In this document: positions 5,819 through 11,181 of the stretch, in pieces | Layout of the letters: each line of letters begins with the position of its first letter | Position numbering within the stretch: the first letter of the stretch is position 1 | Virus record (IMG/VR): IMGVR_UViG_3300025132_000357 | Coordinates: 1 to 21,834 of that record | Strand: one strand, 5' to 3' | DNA length: 21,834 nucleotides | From: a virus | Translations under genes and position numbers: made by a program | Notes under the pieces: model-generated | What the model saw: the letters and a program-made list of their open reading frames with translations, nothing else | Told to the model about the DNA's origin: nothing | Database searches by the model: none

Positions 5819-5989
5819 TTAGTCAACTTGTGCGTCCTCAAAACATACTGGATCAGTATGTGCCACAATCACTCTAGTCATCTCTAACCTGTTAGGGTCA
5901 AAGGGTCTAACCAAAGATAGCAACTCATTGGCATCTGCACAATTAAGTGGAGCACCGAGTAATACTAATTTCATTAAAATGCTATACAT
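5819..5989 (-). CDS. Riboswitch-controlled small peptide, 51-56 aa
   Basis: Short ORF directly downstream of the probable glutamine-II riboswitch. Two starts are possible: ATG 5989 (56 aa) or ATG 5974 (51 aa, MKLVLLGAPLNCADANELLS). The open frame continues to 6112, but that longer form would run through the riboswitch and into the promoter, so I reject it. The protein has a beta-strand-like start and ends MTRVIVAHTDPVCFEDAQVD with two Cys in total. Neither start has a clear Shine-Dalgarno. The Downstream-peptide RNA class is named for sitting before short ORFs of this size. A role in tuning host nitrogen metabolism is a reasonable guess only. Confidence 0.65.
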   Translation of the reverse strand: MYSILMKLVLLGAPLNCADANELLSLVRPFDPNRLEMTRVIVAHTDPVCFEDAQVD

Positions 5990-5990
5990 G

Positions 5991-6050
5991 AGGATGAACG
6001 AACCCGTTCCGAGTCGGCTTACTTGCGTCCTGAATGTATCAGGATGAACG
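5991..6050 (-). ncRNA. Probable glutamine-II (Downstream-peptide) riboswitch
   Basis: On the minus strand CGTTC (6050-6046) pairs with GAACG (6009-6005) to form P1. Inside it a 5-bp hairpin CCTGA/TCAGG (6043-6039 with 6033-6029) precedes the conserved core GACGCAAGTAAGCC (6029-6016), recalling the glnA/Downstream-peptide glutamine aptamers of marine picocyanobacteria and their phages. Downstream, CGTTCATCCT is repeated exactly (6000-5991). The 3' P1 strand GAACG can therefore pair instead with CGTTC 6000-5996 through a GGTT loop, an alternative helix ending 6 nt before the ATG at 5989. This looks like a translational switch. The motif is identified from memory; ligand and sign of control are not shown by the sequence. 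Confidence 0.72.
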
Positions 6051-6059
6051 ATTGTGTTA

Positions 6060-6088
6060 ATACTAACACATGTATAGTATATAGTCAA
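6060..6088 (-). promoter_or_regulatory. Sigma70 promoter of the riboswitch unit
   Basis: The -35 TTGACT (6083-6088) and -10 TAGTAT (6060-6065) are separated by exactly 17 bp. Predicted start is near 6053, only a few bases before the aptamer's first P1 base at 6050, so the riboswitch begins essentially at the 5' end of the transcript. Confidence 0.72.
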
Positions 6089-6124
6089 GCACTTATGTAT
6101 TTTCTGATACAAAATCCTGTGGCT

Positions 6125-6156
6125 AAAAAAAATACCCCGATTTTTTGTCGGGATAT
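6125..6156 (-). terminator. Intrinsic terminator after the glutaredoxin operon
   Basis: The stem ATACCCCGA / TCGGGATAT (6132-6140 with 6148-6156, one mismatch) has a T-rich loop and a T7 run on the minus strand (6125-6131). It ends the glutaredoxin-to-6185 transcript just before the riboswitch-unit promoter. The right flank is also T-rich, so weak plus-strand activity is possible. Confidence 0.75.
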
Positions 6157-6184
6157 TTTGGAATCAAAAGCTGATTTTGGTGGC

Positions 6185-6532
6185 CTAAGACTTTCTTTTC
6201 TTTTTGGGTGATGTGGGTGATCGATAACCCCAAAGGTTTGGTTTGATACCACCTTTACCATAATCGATGATCTTCAAACCCATTTTAAACTTATCGTAAT
6301 ACATATCAAACAATTTTGCTCTTGAACCTCTTGTCAGGTCACGATGAACAGTGCCATCTATTTCATATGTCACGACAGACGCATCTGTTGGTGCATCAGT
6401 GGTCATTACTTCGTCGAGTGTACCATTCTCAATTAGAATTTCAGTTCCATAAACTTCTTTTGATGTTTCTTTCTCTTCTTTTGACCAAAAACATTTTTTT
6501 TGTTTACTTTTAGTTTCTTTTGTAACTGTCAT
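6185..6532 (-). CDS. Conserved cyanophage hypothetical protein, 115 aa
   Basis: Charged soluble protein. The N-terminus is Lys/Glu-rich (KETKSKQKKCFWSKEEKET). The middle predicts beta strands (VVTYEIDGTVHRDLTRGSRAKLFDMYYDKF). The end has KIIDYGKGGIKPNLWGY and a basic tail. I recall the IDYG...KPNLW block in other T4-like cyanophages but know no function. The start overlaps the 67-aa ORF stop as ATGA, and it is the last gene before the terminator. Confidence 0.7.
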   Translation of the reverse strand: MTVTKETKSKQKKCFWSKEEKETSKEVYGTEILIENGTLDEVMTTDAPTDASVVTYEIDGTVHRDLTRGSRAKLFDMYYDKFKMGLKIIDYGKGGIKPNLWGYRSPTSPKKKRKS

Positions 6533-6732
6533 TTTTCATCCTCTTTTTTACTAAATTCATTTATTCTTTCGATTATCTCATGAGCATCAATAAGATTATC
6601 AATATCTGCTAAAAAATCAGCAATATGTTTTGATACGTATGGTTTCTCACCTCTTGCTGCAAACGCAAGAGCATCTCTTAAATGTTCTTGAGCTGCTCTA
6701 AGTGATTCTTCTATTGGTCTTGCTAAACTCAT
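6529..6732 (-). CDS. Conserved small helical protein, 67 aa
   Basis: All-helical small protein: MSLARPIEESLRAAQEHLRD, then ALAFAARGEKPYVSKHIADFL and a C-terminal acidic helix. The pattern PIEESLRAAQEHLRDALAFAA suggests an amphipathic helix pair that could bind another protein. It overlaps both neighbours by 4 nt (ATGA junctions), so it belongs to a coupled chain. No recognised domain. Confidence 0.7.
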   Translation of the reverse strand: MSLARPIEESLRAAQEHLRDALAFAARGEKPYVSKHIADFLADIDNLIDAHEIIERINEFSKKEDEK

Positions 6733-7325
6733 TTTTTATCACTCCATATAATGTTTGGATATGCTTCTTCAACATTCTCTCTCGTAATATTATACTTATC
6801 AGATAATTTTTTATCTTTAGTAAGAATAATAATTTCAGCTTCCAAAGGATGAAGACCTTGTAGAATATTAATGAACATTGTTTCACGACGGATAGAATTT
6901 AATGTATTATCACCACCTTGAACAAATCTATAAAAATGTTTAGATTCTCTACGAATGGTAGTATGACCTTGAACATCACTAACACCTAATGAAAAATTTC
7001 CTTTGGTATGCATGGCACGAACTTGTTCAGAAATTTTTGTGGAAAGTGTTCCACTATAAGTATTCTGTTCATCATAACCTTCATAAGGAACTTCTCCTTC
7101 GGGAAGTATTGATTGTATAGATGTATCAAAATTCCATATAAGAATTCTTCTTATTGATTGATCGTCATATTTTCTTAAAACTTCCACTTTTTTAGCTTTA
7201 GATCTTTGTTTTGATACCAGATCAAAAACTTCAAATACTAATGGATTAGATGGTAAATCTAGATTAGATTTAACCGTAAAACTTTTTGATTTTTTAGTAG
7301 TCTTCGTCGCTGTTTTCTGTGTCAT
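6729..7325 (-). CDS. DUF6433 family protein
   Basis: 198-aa protein typical of T4-like cyanophages. The run NPLVFEVFDLVSKQRSKAKK, then VLRKYDDQSIRRILIWNFD, ILPEGEVPY, RRESKHFYRFVQGGD, IRRETMFINILQGLHPLEA and a C-terminal AYPNIIW identifies the DUF6433 family as I recall it. The LLEGLHPLEAEII segment and the charge pattern resemble phage proteins of unknown structural or nucleic-acid role. I chose ATG 7325; the upstream TTG 7337 would add four residues and increase overlap with the membrane protein gene. Function unknown, conservation high. Confidence 0.8.
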   Translation of the reverse strand: MTQKTATKTTKKSKSFTVKSNLDLPSNPLVFEVFDLVSKQRSKAKKVEVLRKYDDQSIRRILIWNFDTSIQSILPEGEVPYEGYDEQNTYSGTLSTKISEQVRAMHTKGNFSLGVSDVQGHTTIRRESKHFYRFVQGGDNTLNSIRRETMFINILQGLHPLEAEIIILTKDKKLSDKYNITRENVEEAYPNIIWSDKK

Positions 7326-7521
7326 AATTGTTTTCAAATCTGAATGCTATAACCTCATCTGGAACTAAATTTCCCATTTCATCAAACATTTCAGGATGAG
7401 GTCTTGGTATTTCCTGATAGTTCATCATATAATCTCTGGCGATCCATCCACCGAGAGCTCCTGCACAAAATAATAAAAATGATATTGGTAACACTAAGAC
7501 TAATATTGTTTCTATGGTCAT
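7294..7521 (-). CDS. Small membrane-anchored protein, 75 aa
   Basis: One N-terminal transmembrane helix (residues 5-27, ILVLVLPISFLLFCAGALGG) with RDYMMNY at its cytoplasmic-side border, then a short acidic soluble tail (PHPEMFDEMGNLVPDEVIAF). It has the best Shine-Dalgarno in the window: AAAGGAGGT ends 5 nt before the ATG. It overlaps the DUF6433 start by about 32 nt, so the two are co-expressed. I recall the same pair adjacent to glutaredoxin in other cyanophages. Function unknown. Confidence 0.78.
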   Translation of the reverse strand: MTIETILVLVLPISFLLFCAGALGGWIARDYMMNYQEIPRPHPEMFDEMGNLVPDEVIAFRFENNYDTENSDEDY

Positions 7522-7539
7522 TTGTTACCTCCTTTAAAG

Positions 7540-7761
7540 TTATTTTTTGTTCCTTAATGATAAGGAAAATTCAAAATGGATATCTATCTCTTTATTAAAA
7601 AGACAAATTATTTTTTTGAATATTATATGTAATGGTTTTTTACTCTTTACTTTACCCCCAGAAAGCATAAGGTCAACACCACGATTAAATGGAATGTCGA
7701 TTTTATTTATATCAGACTTTGATGATTTGATTTTCTCTGAGGAATTTAATTGTGTCAACAC
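7540..7761 (-). CDS. Possible small protein downstream of glutaredoxin, 42-73 aa
   Basis: Open frame filling the 190-nt gap between glutaredoxin and the membrane protein. The longest form uses GTG 7761 and overlaps glutaredoxin by 50 nt; the first in-frame ATG is 7668 (42 aa, starting MLSGGKVKSKKPLHIIFKKI). The C-terminal part alternates hydrophobic and charged residues (KEIDIHFEFSLSLRNKK), like a beta hairpin. The DIPFNRGVDLMLSGG segment upstream of the ATG also looks protein-like, hinting at the longer start. A TATAAATA string at 7704-7711 precedes the ATG. Probably real, start uncertain. Confidence 0.45.
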   Translation of the reverse strand: MLTQLNSSEKIKSSKSDINKIDIPFNRGVDLMLSGGKVKSKKPLHIIFKKIICLFNKEIDIHFEFSLSLRNKK

Positions 7762-7954
7762 AACCTCCTAATTTTTTAGAATTACAAGTTACTTGTGGAA
7801 ATGTGGATCCATTTCCAAATTCCTGATAAAATTCTTTTTGTTCAAAGTGTTCTCCTAAATTATATACTACAAAATCACTTCCTGTCAACTCTAAAACTGT
7901 TTTTACTTTATCACAATATGGACAACCATTTTTTGAATAGACTACAAAATTCAT
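7712..7954 (-). CDS. nrdC: Glutaredoxin (NrdC-like)
   Basis: 80-aa glutaredoxin. The dithiol active site CPYC is at residues 11-14, the cis-proline motif TFP at 51-53 and the GG motif at 63-64, all in canonical positions. It reduces ribonucleotide reductase or other disulfides; T4 NrdC serves the phage ribonucleotide reductase. It is the first gene after the consensus promoter at 8095-8123 but lies downstream of a hairpin terminator in the leader, implying attenuation or readthrough. No ribonucleotide reductase is in the window. Confidence 0.93.
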   Translation of the reverse strand: MNFVVYSKNGCPYCDKVKTVLELTGSDFVVYNLGEHFEQKEFYQEFGNGSTFPQVTCNSKKLGGCVDTIKFLRENQIIKV

Positions 7955-7986
7955 TTTTATTAATTAACATTGATATAGTAATTTAT

Positions 7987-8015
7987 AAAAAAAGAAGGGA
8001 GGAAAAATCCTCCCT
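7987..8015 (-). terminator. Intrinsic terminator in the glutaredoxin leader
   Basis: A perfect 8-bp stem AGGGAGGA / TCCTCCCT (7996-8003 with 8008-8015) with an AAAA loop. On the minus strand it is followed by TTCTTTTTTT (7987-7995), and on the plus strand by GTTTTTT. It ends late transcripts from the fibre genes and also falls between the consensus promoter at 8095-8123 and glutaredoxin. Confidence 0.85.
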
Positions 8016-8088
8016 GTTTTTTCACCAACACACTTCTCCCACCACAGAGAAGTGACTTCAATCCCAAAACTACAAGGATATTGAAGAT
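7988..8088 (-). ncRNA. Candidate structured small RNA or attenuating leader
   Basis: A consensus promoter predicts transcription from about 8088. The first 100 nt fold as three successive hairpins: CTTCAAT/ATTGAAG (8086-8080 with 8062-8056), CACTTCTC/GAGAAGTG (8054-8047 with 8038-8031) and the terminator (8015-7996) with its T-run. No ORF longer than a few codons lies inside. Either this is a free small RNA of roughly 100 nt or an attenuator leader for glutaredoxin. Stem 2 is separated from stem 1 by one base, suggesting coaxial stacking. I cannot match it to a known RNA family. Confidence 0.5.
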
Positions 8089-8094
8089 AAAAAT

Positions 8095-8123
8095 ATTATA
8101 ATAGATTTATTATGAATTGTCAA
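8095..8123 (-). promoter_or_regulatory. Perfect consensus sigma70 promoter
   Basis: TTGACA (8118-8123), a 17-bp spacer and TATAAT (8095-8100): the exact bacterial consensus. It lies between the 879-aa fibre gene stop (8140) and glutaredoxin and should be strongly active with host RNA polymerase immediately after infection. The two boxes and spacer leave no room for an operator upstream of 8124 without entering the fibre gene. Confidence 0.88.
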
Positions 8124-8139
8124 CTTAAATTTATTATTA

Positions 8140-10779
8140 CTAAAAACTTAATTTATATTCTTCGACTTTATCATTATCTCTATCTGCAAATAGTAATGAT
8201 GATCGGTTATTGCTTACGGTTACTGCCCTATTTAAAGTACCATGACGTTCAATATCTATGTAAGTAGTATCAACTGTGAAACCACCACTTAAATCCCAAG
8301 CAGTTTTTAATTTTATAACATATGCTTTACAAGCACCAGCACCTCCACCGTAAGAAGCAAGTATTGTTCTACCACTTGGATCTACTTTAAATGAAAAACT
8401 TCTTAGAGTTGGTAGATAACTTGAAAGATTTATATTAGAAGAAACTGTTACATCAAGATATGAATTTAAACTGTAGGGATAAGTGACATCAACTTGATAG
8501 ATATATCCATTGGATCGACTAAAAAACATTCTCGTTCCGTCAGGTTTCCATTCCACATCTGTTATCGAAGTGTAGCTGGCATTATAGTAAAATCCAAGAT
8601 CTATGCTTTTAAAATCAGTCATTGACTGCATATTATATCTTATTATATTTTTTCCAGCAGTTCTACCAAAGAAAAAAATGTATGGATTATTTGCAGCATC
8701 TGAAAAATTTGATGCAAATACATCTCTAACATCAGTCATACCAATTCTTGTATCATCTAAGTCTATGGTTCCTAATAATGTTTTTGATGATGTACTATCA
8801 TAAGCACTTGCTACAGAATAAACTTTTGACGAATCATTTCCACTACCATCTTGTATAACTGTTATAAGTTGAGTACCATCACTATTCCAATCCAGTCCCA
8901 CTAATTCGGTTGCAATTGTCTCTCCACTACCACCACTCAATGCTATTGTAGATGATAAATCCCATGCGGATGATACAGTCCATTGGTAAAGTTCATCTTG
9001 TGCACAGTGCCAGAATTTCAGTCCATCACTTTTCCATTTCATTCCTCTAGGAGTTGTAGTTCCAGAGGTAAAAGCATATTTTTGAGAATAACTAGCAGTG
9101 CTTAGATCCCAAGCAGTTGATAAAGTAAACTTAAAAATTTTATCAACACCCCTGTCATGAATCATCATTACTTTACCATAATTAGTAGTATCAGATGAAT
9201 CTGATGCAAAAACAACACTTTCGATAAAACCTGTAGTTTCACTATCAATAGTACCTACACTTAAAAGATTAGCGAGTGTTTTTGTTGACGGATCCCAAGG
9301 AGTTGACAAATCCCATTCTGCAATTTGATCATCACCAGTACCAGTGGTGTACATTTTATGTCCGTCTGGTTTGAAAAAAATTGCCGTTGGATATTGGTTT
9401 AATCCATTACTACTAGTATAACCTGCTGAATGATCCTCTACTATTCTTCCCGCAAGTGGTTCTACTGTGTTTGTTAATTCTGAAGTTACGTCAGCTACCA
9501 CTGGATAAAGTCTTCCTGTTCCATATACAAGTCTCACGGCACCAGCACCTCCATCATTTCCTGGTGTATATCCTGCTGGATTAGTAGGTGGATATCTTCC
9601 ACCACCTCCTCCACCACCATAGGTTGTACCAGAGCCACCAGATCCAGCTCCACCATTACTATCACTTCCTCCTGCTGAACCATTACTTCCTGTTCCTAAT
9701 ATTCCAACTCCTCCACCATCAGTTCCTGATCCACCACTATTTGCTCCACCGCCACCTCCAGCACCGCCAGAGCCAGCACCAGAAGAACCTGAAGAACCAC
9801 CATAACCGTCACCACCGTCACCACTATAACCACCAGCTCCACCGCCACCAGCACCATTACTATAGTTACTTGGAGTACCACCAGCTCCACCATCTCCACC
9901 AGCATCTCTTTCGGTTCCTGTGGAGGTTCCACCAGCTCCTCCATTATAAGGATTACTATATCCATAAGAGGATGAATAAGCTCCTGTTCCACCACCACCT
10001 TGGAGAAGGACTGTGCTTCCTCTTTTTACTTGACTAGATCCTCCAGTCTTTCCACCAGCCGATGCAAATACTCCACCATTACCAGCCTTACCAACAACAA
10101 TTGTTAAAGTTTCAAGTGGTGTGACTGCAAATGTTCCATATGATAGACCCCCTCCACCTCCAGCATTAGCAGGATACAGTTCAGACTGTGTATAACCACC
10201 GCCACCTCCACCACCAACAGCAACTGCGGATATTGAAGTGACACCAACTGGAACTGTAAAGGTATATGAGACAGTTTGGGTATTAGACCCAGTATAAGTT
10301 CCAGATGCAAAATATGTTGAAACACCAGCAGCTGGATCAAAAAATTCAAATGGATTGTTTAGTTTATATTTTCTTATCTCGGTACTCCATTTTCCCATAA
10401 ACATTGATTCACCATTTGAAGCAATATCAAATCCATATGGAGTTGTATTATCAGGATCAGAATATGTACTACCAGCAGAAACACCAGAACTAAAGTCGTG
10501 GACTAAAGCTAATTCATTAATTTTAACATAATTATATGATTGTGTGTATAATTTAGATCCATCTGGACTAGTACCCAATCCAAACATATCATCACCATTT
10601 GGATTTGTTACAACTGTACCAGCGTAAGTATATGTATCGGGTATTTGTGCAGCACTTCTAAAATTAAAATGATTTTGCTCATAATGATCCACCATTCCAT
10701 AATGAGATCTTGTGCTTCTGCTGTTAGCTGTATCACCATGAGTGTTACCAACACCTATAACTCCTCTTCTATGTCGCAT
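8140..10779 (-). CDS. Virion adhesin-like protein: glycine-rich domain within beta-propeller repeats, 879 aa
   Basis: Large extracellular-type phage protein. Residues 60-160 contain two propeller-like blades (SPDGSKLYT; SNGESMFMGKW). Residues 165-425 are a glycine-rich domain beginning VSYTFTVPVGVTSISAVAVGG and ending GGAGAVRLVYGTG, typical of phage glycine-rich tip proteins and reminiscent of the polyglycine blocks in T-even gp38 adhesins. Residues 430-879 hold about eight more blades with the repeating pattern pDGxkxY...I-x-xW-x-LSTAWDLST. It is probably a host-binding fibre tip, translationally coupled (TAATG) to the 124-aa protein. No signal peptide. No chaperone or enzyme motif was seen. 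Confidence 0.78.
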   Translation of the reverse strand: MRHRRGVIGVGNTHGDTANSRSTRSHYGMVDHYEQNHFNFRSAAQIPDTYTYAGTVVTNPNGDDMFGLGTSPDGSKLYTQSYNYVKINELALVHDFSSGVSAGSTYSDPDNTTPYGFDIASNGESMFMGKWSTEIRKYKLNNPFEFFDPAAGVSTYFASGTYTGSNTQTVSYTFTVPVGVTSISAVAVGGGGGGGYTQSELYPANAGGGGGLSYGTFAVTPLETLTIVVGKAGNGGVFASAGGKTGGSSQVKRGSTVLLQGGGGTGAYSSSYGYSNPYNGGAGGTSTGTERDAGGDGGAGGTPSNYSNGAGGGGAGGYSGDGGDGYGGSSGSSGAGSGGAGGGGGANSGGSGTDGGGVGILGTGSNGSAGGSDSNGGAGSGGSGTTYGGGGGGGRYPPTNPAGYTPGNDGGAGAVRLVYGTGRLYPVVADVTSELTNTVEPLAGRIVEDHSAGYTSSNGLNQYPTAIFFKPDGHKMYTTGTGDDQIAEWDLSTPWDPSTKTLANLLSVGTIDSETTGFIESVVFASDSSDTTNYGKVMMIHDRGVDKIFKFTLSTAWDLSTASYSQKYAFTSGTTTPRGMKWKSDGLKFWHCAQDELYQWTVSSAWDLSSTIALSGGSGETIATELVGLDWNSDGTQLITVIQDGSGNDSSKVYSVASAYDSTSSKTLLGTIDLDDTRIGMTDVRDVFASNFSDAANNPYIFFFGRTAGKNIIRYNMQSMTDFKSIDLGFYYNASYTSITDVEWKPDGTRMFFSRSNGYIYQVDVTYPYSLNSYLDVTVSSNINLSSYLPTLRSFSFKVDPSGRTILASYGGGAGACKAYVIKLKTAWDLSGGFTVDTTYIDIERHGTLNRAVTVSNNRSSLLFADRDNDKVEEYKLSF

Positions 10780-11153
10780 TATGATATTTCCTCATACCCC
10801 ACTACAATGTCCATTTTATCTGCAACATTTACTTTTGCCTGTAATTTAACATTTTCCTCAAGATAAAAGTAACTATCTTTTGAAGATATGATTTGAGTTG
10901 TTTGTGTTAAAACAGGTATTTCTTTTGCTAAATGATATGTAATACCTACACCTACATTATAAATTGCAACTGATATTTTAGCATCTACATCAGATATATT
11001 TGAACAAAAAATACTGTTAACTTTAATAACTTTGTTAGTACTTGCATCATTTGTGACAATACCAACTAAATTAGTTACGGCAGCACTTCCTAAAGTAATA
11101 CCTGTAGTAAACCCTGTAATTGTTGTTGGAAGTTTTAAATTTGGAGCAGACAT
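10779..11153 (-). CDS. Small beta-rich virion protein, 124 aa
   Basis: Predominantly beta-strand protein (MSAPNLKLPTTITGFTTGIT, later KVNSIFCSNISDVDAKISVA). Its C-terminal half (KEIPVLTQTTQIISSKDSYF, YLEENVKLQAKVNVADKMDI) has the same strand order as the 113-aa protein at 15429-15770 (KSLPIESSDTANLLPGKLVL, then ETDDVLIVEASNSTDIKFLG). The two are therefore probably diverged copies of one fold that precede each large fibre. It has a ribosome-binding site GAGG 12 nt upstream and a CTAAATA element 21 nt before the ATG. Probably a connector or adaptor in the fibre; role inferred. Confidence 0.65.
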   Translation of the reverse strand: MSAPNLKLPTTITGFTTGITLGSAAVTNLVGIVTNDASTNKVIKVNSIFCSNISDVDAKISVAIYNVGVGITYHLAKEIPVLTQTTQIISSKDSYFYLEENVKLQAKVNVADKMDIVVGYEEIS

Positions 11154-11174
11154 TTTATTTTATCCTCATAAGTT

Positions 11175-11181
11175 TATTTAG
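11175..11181 (-). promoter_or_regulatory. CTAAATA late-promoter-like element before the 124-aa gene
   Basis: Minus-strand CTAAATA overlaps the stop of the 1416-aa fibre and lies 21 nt before the ATG at 11153, the same gap as the copy before 4538. It could separate expression of the terminal adhesin pair from the large fibre. Confidence 0.4.

Noticed and set aside
5991-6050. Possible tRNA or a repeat pair of an attachment site
   Set aside because: The GTTC-containing stretch hinted at a T-arm, but no acceptor stem, anticodon arm or CCA-like end can be formed. The 10-bp direct repeat is better explained as riboswitch strand competition.
5819-6112. Full 97-aa version of the riboswitch peptide ORF
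   Set aside because: Its N-terminal 41 codons run through the riboswitch and its -10 and -35 boxes lie just before, so the transcript would not include that start; ATG 5989 or 5974 is far more plausible.
6185-6532. PKKKRK nuclear-localisation-like tail
   Set aside because: A basic C-terminus in a phage of a prokaryote; chance resemblance only.
7704-7711. Exact TATAAATA on the minus strand beside the glutaredoxin stop
   Set aside because: Not adjacent to a well supported gene start; lies in a doubtful ORF and AT-rich DNA gives frequent matches. Mentioned under that ORF only.
9588-10037. 149-aa plus-strand ORF extremely rich in His, Leu and Tyr
   Set aside because: It is the antisense shadow of GGN/GGW codons in the glycine-rich domain of the 879-aa protein; no ribosome-binding site or family pattern.
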